A stretch of DNA of 64,000 nucleotides from Halobacillus hunanensis (GTDB taxonomy: Bacteria > Bacillota > Bacilli > Bacillales > Halobacillaceae), in NCBI RefSeq assembly GCF_900166655.1, contig NZ_FVZB01000007.1, positions 372,001-436,000 on the forward strand, given 5' to 3'. The position numbers were made by a program, and so were the translations under genes. Numbering within the stretch: position 1 is the stretch's first letter; each line of letters starts with the position of its first letter. This document shows positions 8,081-15,523 of this stretch, one piece after another. Under the pieces are notes generated by a model, which was given only the letters and a program-made list of their open reading frames with translations, was not told the DNA's origin and did no database searches.

Positions 8081-8446
8081 CTAAATATGATTTTGATCTT
8101 AGAATTGATAAACTATTGGCAGAAATACTTGACATTTCAAGGTCCAATTTAAAAAACTGGAGATTGATGGAATGTTAATGCTAAATCCAAATATAAATAT
8201 GAAGAAAAAATTATTGATAATTTACAAGTAACAGTTGCAGGTAGTTTGTATAAGAGTTAAGGCTGTGATTTATTCATAAAAGTCTTCAGTTATTATGTTA
8301 TTTGCGCTTTATAAGTAATTACAGGGGCTAACTCTCAGAAGGGGAAGGAGTTTAGCCGCTTCTTAAATACCAAAAAAACTTTTGTTGAAGCCTTGGGGGA
8401 AGAAAGCTATGATTTCTGTTTAGGGAAAATCTCTTTTTATTGTTAA
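8074..8446 (+). pseudogene. Stretch of short decayed coding fragments
   Basis: Three frames that look protein-like follow one another without starts. One covers 8074-8178 (DFDLRIDKLLAEILDISRSN), a second in another frame 8174-8260 (YEEKIIDNLQVTVAGSLYK), and a third ends at 8446 (FVEALGEESYDFCLGKISF). None has a usable start and the first two overlap with a frame shift. I read this as a gene graveyard; the original families are not recognised. Confidence 0.35.
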
Positions 8447-8474
8447 ATCCAGCTAGGAATGGGGTTTGAACGAG

Positions 8475-8972
8475 ATGATTTCTTTAAGGAATGTTCAAGA
8501 TGCAGATTTAGAACAGTTATTACTTATTGAGAATGAGGGCTTTTCGTTAGATGAAGCTGCAACAAAAGAAACATTTTTGGAGAGGATTCAGTTGATAGCT
8601 GATACCTTTATTGTGGCAGAAAGGGATGGGGAGATTCTTGGATATATTAATGGACCTGTTATTAATCAACCTTACATAACCGATAATCTTTTTACGGAAA
8701 TCAAAGAGAATCCGAAAAAAGGAGGATATCAGAGTGTTTTAGGATTAGCAGTGGCCAAACAAGCAAGAAGTCAAAGGGTTGCAAAGAATTTAATGGAGAG
8801 AATGGAAGAGCTTGTAAAGGAAAATGAAAGAGAAGGAATTACTTTAACCTGTAAACAGGAATTAGTATCTTTTTATGAAAAATTGAGGTTTGATAACCAT
8901 GGCATGTCTGAATCAAAACACGGTGGAGTAAGTTGGTATAACATGGTCAAATTAAGAGAGGGTATGAATTGA
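8475..8972 (+). CDS. GNAT acetyltransferase, YuaI-like
   Basis: A 165-residue GNAT protein. It has the motif GYINGPVINQPYITD and the acetyl-CoA binding stretch LGLAVAKQARSQRVAKNLME, in which the usual G-x-G/A is changed to QRVAK, then ITLTCKQELVSFYEKLRF. This is the pattern of Bacillus YuaI-like or arylalkylamine-type acetyltransferases. ATG at 8475 is 10 bases after GGGG; TTG at 8466 is an alternative start. Substrate unknown. Confidence 0.8.
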   Translation: MISLRNVQDADLEQLLLIENEGFSLDEAATKETFLERIQLIADTFIVAERDGEILGYINGPVINQPYITDNLFTEIKENPKKGGYQSVLGLAVAKQARSQRVAKNLMERMEELVKENEREGITLTCKQELVSFYEKLRFDNHGMSESKHGGVSWYNMVKLREGMN

Positions 8973-9042
8973 TATTTTTCCATGTAGCTGATAATGAAGT
9001 AATCTATTAGTAACCTGGAAAATCTGGTTAATAATAATATAC

Positions 9043-9080
9043 TAGGGACGCAAATCTGGAATAAGACTTGCGCTCTTTCA
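9043..9080 (+). repeat. Dispersed hairpin repeat, copy 6
   Basis: GGGACGCAAATCTGGAATAA then GACTTGCGCTCTTTC: arms CGCAAnT/AnTTGCG with the conserved TGGAATAA loop, ending in a short T-run. It follows the YuaI-like gene. Confidence 0.7.
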
Positions 9081-9216
9081 TTTTGAAAAGGGGGCTTTTC
9101 TGAAATATTGAATTTAAACTTCTGTGGTGATTGTTACGACTAACTTTCTATTTTAAAAGGAATGGCATGGTACAATAGCATTCCTATAGAAAGGGAATGA
9201 AAATAAGGGGGTTTAC

Positions 9217-9342
9217 ATGCCTGTGTGGGTGGATATAGAGGACCTTTCATTCATAGTGTTAAACCTAAAGAAGTTGCTGAAAAAATACAATCTATGTTCA
9301 ACTAAAAGAGCGCGATTGTTATACAAAGAGTTATCCTTATGA
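9217..9342 (+). pseudogene. Probable frameshifted C-terminal remnant
   Basis: Two readings compete. Frame one, from an ATG after AAATAAGGGGG, gives a 41-residue basic peptide. Frame two (about 9210-9304) reads HACVGGYRGPFIHSVKPKEV and AEKIQSMFN then stop, which looks like a true protein C terminus and carries no start. I favour a decayed gene whose 5' part is gone, with the small ORF being incidental. Family not recognised. Confidence 0.35.
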
Positions 9343-9374
9343 AGTATTGGAATACAAAGAATGGAGTGAATAAC

Positions 9375-9577
9375 ATAGAATCTAATTATCTTACGAGGAA
9401 ATTCTGGTAGCGGAGAAACGATGATTGCGAAAAGTCTACAAAATCCTTTTGGAGCATTTTGGAGAAGGAACTCTTTTAGTTTCTCAGGATATCGTCCGAC
9501 GAGAAGTGTTGTATCCTAGTGAATACATTATTAATTGTATAGCGCATATTTTGAATGATGTTACAAAGCAAGGATGA
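9375..9577 (+). pseudogene. Broken N-terminal half of a P-loop kinase
   Basis: The fragment encodes NLIILRGNSGSGETMIAKSL, a Walker A region in which the invariant Lys is Glu. It is broken three ways. The expected ATG reads ATAG, as if one base was inserted. A 10-base tandem duplication (TTTTGGAGCA/TTTTGGAGAA, 9447-9466) shifts the frame; removing it restores FGEGTLLVSQDIVRREVLYP. The gene then stops at 9577, at the front of the next gene, without its C-terminal half. Family: AAA/P-loop small-molecule or nucleic-acid kinases of about 170 residues. Confidence 0.7.
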
Positions 9578-9585
9578 TTTTTAGC

Positions 9586-11277
9586 ATGAGAAAAGTATAT
9601 TTGTTTGCCATTCTTTTGTTGATTGCCCCATTAACGGGATGTTCGTTTTTTCAAGATGACGAACCCTCACCCCACCCCCAATCAAATGAGGAGGACGCAA
9701 ACGAACAAAACGATCAAGCAACCAATGAAGCGCAAAACAACACTATGAGCGCAAAGGAAATGCTAACAAAAACGGTTGCTGCCGCTAAAAAAGGGAAGAT
9801 CGCAGGCAGTAACTTCGTGGCCGGACAAACTAAAATATCGGAGGTGATTCAATCATGGGGGAAACCTGGTCATGTTAATGAAATAGAGCGGGGAATATAT
9901 GCCGCTTACCCGAAAAAAAATATGACATTTGGGTATCGTGAGGATGAACCCATTTTTGACGTGCGATTCGATGACGCCCTGGTTCACAAGTTAACCTTTT
10001 CATTGATTAAGCAAAACCTGGGTGAACCGGATACCATTCATTATTTTAAAGATGCACAACATAATCAAAAAATTCTAGTATATAACGTTAATAAAACCTA
10101 TCAACTGAAATTCATTGTGCCGAAACCGACAAAAAGCCATTCCAATCCTCATGTTGATCATATTTCTGTTTTTAAACCGGATCCCATTAGAAAAAGGGTC
10201 CGAAGTATGACGTTAGACGAGAAAATCGGGCAAATGGTCATTGCTGGCATTGATGGAACTTCACTTAGCGGGCACACAAAAAAATTGATCAATCATCAGA
10301 AAATCGGCGGTTTTATTTTGTATCAGCAAAATATTCAAACCACAGAACAAACGCGAACCCTTTTAAACGATATGAAAACTGAGAATGCCGATAATCGCCT
10401 GCCTCTGTTTTTGAGTGTTGACCAGGAAGGCGGAAGCGTCGATCGTATGCCTGATGAATTTGTAGATTTTCCGACGAATCGGGCCATTGGGAATGTGGGC
10501 AACCCACAATTCTCCTACAAAGTGGGGCAACTGCTTGGAAAAGAATTACAAGCTTTCGGCTTTAACATGGACTTTGCGCCGGTATTGGATATCAACAGCA
10601 ATCCAGACAATCCCGTCATTGGAGACCGGTCATTTAGTGCCAAACCGGGAATCGTCAGTAGGCTTGGGATTCAAACGATGAAAGGTATTCAAACCCATAA
10701 TGTCATTCCGGTTGTTAAACACTTTCCCGGACATGGCGACACATCCGTTGATTCCCATGTCGGCTTGCCGAAGTTGAGCGATGGTTTGGAACATTTACGC
10801 AACTTTGAGTTGGTTCCTTTTAGCAAAGCTATTCAAAAGGGAGCTGATGCCGTTATGATCGCGCATATTTTATTCCCCAAGCTTGACACGGATTACCCGG
10901 CATCCATGTCCAAAAAAATCATTACCGGAATCTTGAGGAACGAATTAAATTTTGAAGGTGTCGTTATCACGGATGATATGACCATGGGTGCCATCAGCAA
11001 AAACTACGGGGTCGGTAAAGCTTCTGTCAAATCGGTCAATGCCGGGAGTAATATTATTCTGGTTGCCCATCAATACAACAAAGTCACCAAAGTCATACAG
11101 GCGCTCAAAACAGCAACTCAAAACGGAGACATTCCAAAAGAAAAGATCAATAACAGTGTCTACAAAATTATTCAATTAAAACGGAAATACGATCTCTCAA
11201 ATCAAAAAGCAGGACCCATTGACGTTCAGGCTGTTAATGATTCCATTCGATCAGTGCTCAACCAGTATATGGATTGA
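9586..11277 (+). CDS. nagZ: Lipoprotein: DUF4309-like domain fused to GH3 beta-N-acetylglucosaminidase
   Basis: A 563-residue lipoprotein (lipobox LTGC). After an Asn/Gln/Glu-rich linker, residues about 60-195 resemble DUF4309 (AGQTKISEVIQSWGKPGHV and a second copy-like stretch LGEPDTIHYF). Residues about 205-545 are a glycoside hydrolase 3 domain: DQEGGSVDRMP, KHFPGHGDTSVDSH with the NagZ-type Asp-His dyad near 388-390, and the nucleophile region ITDDMTMGAI near 463. NagZ enzymes remove GlcNAc from cell-wall fragments. Unlike B. subtilis NagZ it lacks the C-terminal alpha-beta domain. ATG at 9586 is chosen because AAGGAT is at good spacing. Confidence 0.85.
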   Translation: MRKVYLFAILLLIAPLTGCSFFQDDEPSPHPQSNEEDANEQNDQATNEAQNNTMSAKEMLTKTVAAAKKGKIAGSNFVAGQTKISEVIQSWGKPGHVNEIERGIYAAYPKKNMTFGYREDEPIFDVRFDDALVHKLTFSLIKQNLGEPDTIHYFKDAQHNQKILVYNVNKTYQLKFIVPKPTKSHSNPHVDHISVFKPDPIRKRVRSMTLDEKIGQMVIAGIDGTSLSGHTKKLINHQKIGGFILYQQNIQTTEQTRTLLNDMKTENADNRLPLFLSVDQEGGSVDRMPDEFVDFPTNRAIGNVGNPQFSYKVGQLLGKELQAFGFNMDFAPVLDINSNPDNPVIGDRSFSAKPGIVSRLGIQTMKGIQTHNVIPVVKHFPGHGDTSVDSHVGLPKLSDGLEHLRNFELVPFSKAIQKGADAVMIAHILFPKLDTDYPASMSKKIITGILRNELNFEGVVITDDMTMGAISKNYGVGKASVKSVNAGSNIILVAHQYNKVTKVIQALKTATQNGDIPKEKINNSVYKIIQLKRKYDLSNQKAGPIDVQAVNDSIRSVLNQYMD

Positions 11278-11453
11278 AGCAAGGTCGCAAAACAAGGGCT
11301 GGTTTTTGAGTTGACAATCTAACAACTAGAATAAATTACGAAAAGTTTCTGGGAAACGACAGTGAACTAAACTTCCGATCTTTCGCAAACGGACTTCCTA
11401 ATCGAACCAGATCGCGCTCTTTGAATCGGGTCAGTTTGTAAAATAAGTTTATT

Positions 11454-11636
11454 ATGAGACAAAAATTAACTAAATCTTCAACAGATAAAGCGTTATAAGG
11501 AGTTTGTGGGGGTATAACAGAGTATTTTGGTATCTCTTCTTTTATTGTGCGAGTAATATTTCTATTTACCTCAGGTGTGTCTTTTTGGGTCTATATATTT
11601 TTGGTTTGGGGTTTAGATGAAAGGCCATCGTTGTAA
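11454..11636 (+). pseudogene. PspC-domain small membrane protein with in-frame TAA
   Basis: The 60-codon frame MRQKLTKSSTDKAL, stop, GVCGGITEYFGISSFIVRV matches the short PspC proteins of Firmicutes: K-A-L-x-GVCGGIAEYFGI, then one membrane helix and a short tail ending LDERPSL. One codon is TAA (11496-11498), exactly where PspC proteins usually have F, A or Y before GVCGG. No other lesion is visible. Either a recent nonsense mutation, a sequencing error, or readthrough. The upstream ribosome binding site is weak. Confidence 0.72.
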
Positions 11637-11652
11637 CACGGAAAGTTCCGTT

Positions 11653-11690
11653 ATCGGGCGCAATTCTGAAGCAAAGGATTGCGCTTTTAT
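11653..11690 (+). repeat. Dispersed hairpin repeat, copy 7
   Basis: CGGGCGCAATTCTGAAGCAA then AGGATTGCGCTTTTATT: stem GCGCAAT/ATTGCGC followed by a T-rich tail, so it would work as an intrinsic terminator. It sits exactly where the N-terminal coding part of the next gene should be. Confidence 0.75.
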
Positions 11691-11698
11691 TAATGTAG

Positions 11699-12127
11699 TG
11701 GGCCATATCGTTGAATGACGAAAAAGGTAATGGAGAAAAGTTATTTACTGGACCCAACACGGAACAGGAAAGGATGTTGGACTACTCTAACGAAGATTAT
11801 GAAAAGTTCGCCAAGAGTGTTTCTGAGTATCGAAAAACTTTTAAACCCTATTTAAGCGAAAATTTTTTTGAGAGTTTTGTAAACCTTGCTGGGCCATTGA
11901 GGTTCTTAACCATGGCACATCCTAATTATGAGTTGAAAGTTGATGATATAAAGATTGAAGAAAAAGAAAATTATTACGAGTTCACTGTGAAAGTGTCCTA
12001 TACGAATAGTAAAAGTAATCAAAGTAAAACGAAGAAGGTTAAGGGTCACGCACAGACTAATGAAGAAGGTAAAGTCACAAGCATTAATTATATTAATGCT
12101 GAAGAGTTTCGCACCGCATTGGACTAA
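11699..12127 (+). pseudogene. 5'-truncated lipoprotein-type gene
   Basis: The frame opens right after a TAG at 11696 and encodes an acidic soluble domain of about 140 residues (LDYSNEDYEKFAKSVSEYRK, later VKVSYTNSKSNQSKTKKV). A TTG at 11711 is possible but has no ribosome binding site. Proteins of this build normally begin with a signal peptide, and the low-complexity NDEKGNGEKLF stretch looks like a post-lipobox linker. The signal part is missing where hairpin repeat copy 7 lies. Probably not expressed as a functional exported protein. Confidence 0.5.
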
Positions 12128-12146
12128 GGAAAGGAAAGTTAATATG

Positions 12147-12180
12147 AACGGGCGTAATAATGGAATAAAGGAGCAGCATG
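12147..12180 (+). repeat. Degenerate hairpin-repeat copy
   Basis: AACGGGCGTAATAATGGAAT then AAAGGAGCAGC: left motif and TGGAATAAAGGAG loop are present but the stem no longer pairs well. Confidence 0.45.
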
Positions 12181-12187
12181 AATATAT

Positions 12188-12322
12188 ATGTCGAAGTAGG
12201 CATTTAAAGGAACAAAGCGGTGGCTTGCATTAGCTGTCCTCGAACCCCGCGAAGCGTATGACCGTTTAATTGAGTTTGGTGAGGATAACGATATAACAAT
12301 CTATAAAAACGAAAGACTATGA
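12188..12322 (+). pseudogene. Small ORF with in-frame TAG at codon 4
   Basis: ATG-TCG-AAG-TAG then an open 40-codon stretch, AFKGTKRWLALAVLEPREAY continuing to DNDITIYKNERL. The stretch looks like genuine protein but has no start after the TAG. The repeat copy just upstream supplies AAAGGAGCAGC as a possible ribosome binding site. Family unknown. Probably a dead gene. Confidence 0.35.
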
Positions 12323-12391
12323 AATTCTAGGAAGAATGAACTGATATTGTTATACAACTTTCGGTCAGAAGTTTCACTTAGAAGGATGCAG

Positions 12392-12432
12392 CTGAAAAAC
12401 TCAGAAGCTGAAACAGCCTTCTGAGTTTTTTA
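12392..12432 (-). terminator. Terminator of rpsN
   Basis: ACTCAGAAG / CTTCTGAGT stem flanked by A-runs on one side and TTTTTT on the other, so it can stop transcription in both directions. It touches the rpsN stop codon. Confidence 0.8.
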
Positions 12433-12699
12433 CCAACTGGCCTTTTTTACACCAGGAAGCTGGCCTTTATGGGCAAGTTCACGAAACTTAATTCTGGATA
12501 GTCCAAACTGTCTCATATACCCATGTGGTCTCCCTGTAGCAACACAACGATTATGAAGGCGGGTAGGGGATGAATCCCTTGGTAGTTTGCGTAATGCTTC
12601 ATAATTGCCTTCTGCTTTAAGTTGCTTTCGTATATCTTTATATTTTTCATACGTCGCTTGACGTTTGCGTTCTTTTTGAACCAAAGCTTGTTTAGCCAC
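12430..12699 (-). CDS. rpsN: Ribosomal protein S14, zinc-independent paralog
   Basis: An 89-residue S14 protein ([20 protein letters not shown], with [20 protein letters not shown] and [15 protein letters not shown]). The CxxC zinc ribbon of the primary 61-residue S14 is absent, so this is the C-minus paralog (RpsN2/YhzA type). In Bacillus that paralog is made under zinc limitation and replaces the zinc protein in the 30S subunit. A near-consensus Zur box lies just upstream, fitting this. Strong AAAGGGGAAAG ribosome binding site. Confidence 0.95.
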   Translation of the reverse strand: MAKQALVQKERKRQATYEKYKDIRKQLKAEGNYEALRKLPRDSSPTRLHNRCVATGRPHGYMRQFGLSRIKFRELAHKGQLPGVKKASW

Positions 12700-12718
12700 T
12701 GATCTTTCCCCTTTCTTT

Positions 12719-12739
12719 AAATAGTAATTGTTACGATTT
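12719..12739 (-). promoter_or_regulatory. Zur box upstream of rpsN
   Basis: Read leftward the site is AAATCGTAACAATTACTATT and one more T. It differs at two positions from the B. subtilis Zur consensus (AAATCGTAAT-N-ATTACGATTT). Position close to the rpsN start implies repression under zinc-replete conditions. Confidence 0.85.
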
Positions 12740-12865
12740 AAATTTTATTCCTTTGTTATCTTTTTGTCAAATAGAGGAGCAGTTTGTCTGGATTGTCATA
12801 GTGATTGATACAATCTAGAGATTGCTTTATAATAGATTCATAGCAAAAGAGCGAATGAATATAAG

Positions 12866-13015
12866 CCTTCAAGGGGAGCTTTATGCTGAGAGTGAACAGA
12901 CTTGTTCAGACCCTTCGAACCTGTCAGTTAATACTGACGTAGGGATGGTGGCTTTTTTGATGGCGATGCAATGGGACTCCTCCATCAGGAAGCTTCCCTG
13001 TGGCATCGCTTTTTT
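12866..13015 (+). promoter_or_regulatory. TPP riboswitch with terminator, upstream of thiT
   Basis: The thi-box core is plain: GGGGAGC, then TGCTGAGAGTG, then GACCCTTCGAACCTG with an AGTTAATACTG stem and GTAGGGA. It is followed by a terminator, GCGATGC (12963) pairing with GCATCGC (13003) before TTTTTT. A short run of T also follows the extended P1 helix at 12952. Binding of thiamine pyrophosphate should stop transcription before thiT. Confidence 0.95.
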
Positions 13016-13040
13016 GTGTGGAAAAAAAGGAGGTAAAGTA

Positions 13041-13613
13041 ATGCGAAGTAAACGTGTGTTATTTCTAGTCGAGGTAGCGATTTTTTCGGCATTGGCCATC
13101 TTACTTGATATTATTCCATTTCTTTCATTTAAACTTTGGGCCCAGGGAGGTTCGGTTTCGTTTGCGATGGTTCCCGTGTTTATCATGGCGTTCAGATGGG
13201 GGCTTGGCGGCGGCGTATTGACAGGACTGCTGCTCGGGTTTTATCAAATTTTATTAGGGGCTTATATTTTGACTCCGCTGCAAACGTTTCTTGATTATTT
13301 TGTAGCGTTTGGTGTGATTGGTCTTGCTGGACTATTTGCCAAGCCGGTATGGGAGGCAGCTCGCTCGAGAAAGATTAAGAAATTGGCAGTCTGGATTATA
13401 TTAGGCGCTTTTATCGGCAGTTTGTTCCGCTTCATGGGCCACTTTGTAGCAGGAATTGTCTTTTATGGAGAGTTTGCCCCAGAAGGTCAGCCAGTTTGGT
13501 TGTACTCTTTAGTTTATAATGGTGGATATATGCTGCCAGCGTTTATCGTGAGTGCGATTGTATTATGTCTGCTGTTCTCACAGCGGCCGACTTTATTACT
13601 CAATCGTTCGTAA
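13041..13613 (+). CDS. thiT: Thiamine transporter ThiT (ECF S component)
   Basis: A 190-residue membrane protein with six predicted helices, the substrate-binding subunit of an energy-coupling factor transporter for thiamine. Typical features are LWAQGGSVSFAMVPVFIMAF in the loop and helix that form the thiamine pocket and the late NGGYMLPAF motif. The ATP-driving ECF module is encoded elsewhere. ATG at 13041 follows AAAGGAGGT; the frame open further upstream runs through the riboswitch. The TPP riboswitch directly controls it. Confidence 0.95.
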   Translation: MRSKRVLFLVEVAIFSALAILLDIIPFLSFKLWAQGGSVSFAMVPVFIMAFRWGLGGGVLTGLLLGFYQILLGAYILTPLQTFLDYFVAFGVIGLAGLFAKPVWEAARSRKIKKLAVWIILGAFIGSLFRFMGHFVAGIVFYGEFAPEGQPVWLYSLVYNGGYMLPAFIVSAIVLCLLFSQRPTLLLNRS

Positions 13614-13619
13614 ACCAGG

Positions 13620-13662
13620 AACCTATTTTCACAGCTTCGCGCTATGAAAATAGGTTTTTTCT
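13620..13662 (+). terminator. Terminator after thiT
   Basis: ACCTATTTTCA / TGAAAATAGGT with TTTTTTC tail. Confidence 0.9.
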
Positions 13663-13735
13663 TTTCTCTAGAAAAAATAGAAAGGAAAATCGTTAAAAAA
13701 GGTCGAATAAATGAGTAGGAAGGGAGTAGAAGACG

Positions 13736-14605
13736 ATGAACCAATCAAACATAATAGCTACATATTCTATTGTAGGTTTTGATCCAGAAACAGAAGAACT
13801 AGGGGTTGCCGTTCAATCGAAATTCTTAGGCGTCGGAGCTGTCGTCCCATGGGCAAAGGCCGGAGTTGGTGCGGTTGCCACACAAGCTTTTGCCAATCCT
13901 GCTTATGGTCCCGAGGGGCTGGAGCTGCTCAGCAAAGGATTGACCGCTCAGGAAACTGTCGACCAATTAATCGCTGGAGACGCAGGTGCACCAGACCGTC
14001 AACTTGGGATTGTAGATGCGAAAGGCAGAGCCGCCACGTATACTGGGAGTCGCTGTTATGACTGGGCTGGGGGAGTCACTGGTGAACACTATACTGCTCA
14101 AGGTAATATTTTAGTCAATGAAGCCACTGTCACTGAAATGGGGCGGGTTTTTGAAACGAGCACAGGTTCGTTAGCAGACCGTTTGTTAAAAGGGCTTGAA
14201 GCCGCTGAACAAGCTGGCGGTGATAGTAGAGGAAGACAGTCAGCCGCGATTTATGTCGTGAAGGAAAAGGGTGGCTACGGTGGACTAAGTGATGTCTTTG
14301 TCGATTTACGAGTCGATGATCACCCTGAACCAGTTCAGGAATTATCTCGTATTTACAAGCTTCAACAGCTTTATTTTGGGGAATCAAAACAGGAGAATAT
14401 TAAGGCGCTTGAAGGGGAATTGAAAAATAAGGTCGTTCATCATTTGTATCGGACTGGGTTTTTATCGAACAACGATCCTGATTCAGATGATCTCCACCAT
14501 TCGCTTACAACGTTTTTGCATAGGGAGAATTTTGAGGCCCGCGAGCAGGAACGTGGGTTCATAGATCTTGAAGTCTATCATTTTCTAGAACAAATGGTTG
14601 TATAA
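13736..14605 (+). CDS. DUF1028 family Ntn-hydrolase-like protein
   Basis: A 289-residue protein with the DUF1028 core at residues about 5-215: YSIVGFDPETEELGVAVQSK, VPWAKAGVGAVATQAFANP, RQLGIVDAKGRAATYTG, ILVNEATV. These proteins have an Ntn-hydrolase fold with unknown substrate; the C-terminal part of about 70 residues resembles the extra helical domain found in longer members. The ATG follows AGGAAGGGAG. It is 18 bases upstream of spo0M and probably co-transcribed. Confidence 0.88.
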   Translation: MNQSNIIATYSIVGFDPETEELGVAVQSKFLGVGAVVPWAKAGVGAVATQAFANPAYGPEGLELLSKGLTAQETVDQLIAGDAGAPDRQLGIVDAKGRAATYTGSRCYDWAGGVTGEHYTAQGNILVNEATVTEMGRVFETSTGSLADRLLKGLEAAEQAGGDSRGRQSAAIYVVKEKGGYGGLSDVFVDLRVDDHPEPVQELSRIYKLQQLYFGESKQENIKALEGELKNKVVHHLYRTGFLSNNDPDSDDLHHSLTTFLHRENFEAREQERGFIDLEVYHFLEQMVV

Positions 14606-14623
14606 AAAGAAAGGGGAATAGAG

Positions 14624-15385
14624 ATGTTTAAAAAATTAATGGCGCGTGCTGGAATTGGAGCCGCCAAAGTGGATACACAGCTCGAGAAATTGGAGTTTCA
14701 GCCTGGCGAAGCAGTTGATGGCAAAGTAGTCGTGCAAGGCGGAGAGGTAGACCAGGAGATTGACCAAATTACTGTATTTCTGATGACCGAAGCCCTCAGA
14801 GAAGCGGACGATAAGAAAATTAAAGAAACGGTCAAGCTCGATGAATATCGGATTTCAGAGGCATTCGTCATTCGTGCTAAAGAGACGAAAGAGATTCCAT
14901 TTACGATTGAAATTCCGATCCATGCCCCAGCAACGCTGAACAGGCTTCCACTGTGGTTTGAAACTGGCCTTGATATGCCAATGGCCCTTGATGCGGGAGA
15001 TCGTGATTACATTAAAGTTTCTGTTCACCCGTACACAGAATCGATCCTGGAAGCGGCAGAAAGAGACCTTGGTTTTCGTTTGAAAAAAGTAGAGATGGAA
15101 TACTCAAAAAGACATGGTTATGTCCAGGAATTTGAGTTTCTGCCTGGTGGTGAATTCAGAGGATATCTAGATGAGTTAGAATTAATCTTCTTCCTCGATC
15201 ATCAAGGTGTTCGGGTGTTTATGCAAGTTGATCGTAAAGCTAGAGGGTTAGGCGGTTTGTTTGCTGAAGCGCTGGAAATGGACGAATCCAATATTCAGCT
15301 GTACTTTTCTAAGGATGAGCTGGAGGCTGGGGCGTCGTCATTGGCGAGGAAATTGGGCACAGCTATACGGGAACATGCTGGATAA
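14624..15385 (+). CDS. spo0M: Sporulation-control protein Spo0M
   Basis: A 253-residue cytosolic protein with the arrestin-like Spo0M fold: MFKKLMARAGIGAAKVDTQL, LEFQPGEAVDGKVVVQGG, then DRDYIKVSVHPYTESILEAA and the C-terminal hydrophobic stretch GVRVFMQVDRKARGLGG. In B. subtilis Spo0M influences entry into sporulation. It follows the DUF1028 gene at 18 bases, with AAAGAAAGGGG as binding site, and ends at a terminator. Confidence 0.93.
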   Translation: MFKKLMARAGIGAAKVDTQLEKLEFQPGEAVDGKVVVQGGEVDQEIDQITVFLMTEALREADDKKIKETVKLDEYRISEAFVIRAKETKEIPFTIEIPIHAPATLNRLPLWFETGLDMPMALDAGDRDYIKVSVHPYTESILEAAERDLGFRLKKVEMEYSKRHGYVQEFEFLPGGEFRGYLDELELIFFLDHQGVRVFMQVDRKARGLGGLFAEALEMDESNIQLYFSKDELEAGASSLARKLGTAIREHAG

Positions 15386-15420
15386 GAACCAAAATACGGG
15401 GTGTTCTATTTTAGAAAATA

Positions 15421-15460
15421 GCTGCCGGATCAAATCGATTCGGCAGCTTATTTTTTTTTG
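15421..15460 (+). terminator. Terminator after spo0M
   Basis: GCTGCCG / CGGCAGC with TTATTTTTTTTT tail. Confidence 0.92.
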
Positions 15461-15474
15461 ACTTTCTCATATAG

Positions 15475-15490
15475 TTAGATTACTATCTAA
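15475..15490. promoter_or_regulatory. Operator 1 of the ArsR/MFS locus
   Basis: TTAGAT-TACT-ATCTAA, a perfect inverted repeat just upstream of the arsR-type gene. The identical arms occur before the neighbouring transporter gene. Confidence 0.75.
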
Positions 15491-15523
15491 TTAGATGATC
15501 ATTAAATTAAAGGAGGGGAAACG

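Noticed and set aside
12822-13040. Upstream extension of the thiT frame
   Set aside because: It runs through the TPP riboswitch and terminator; ATG 13041 has AAAGGAGGT.
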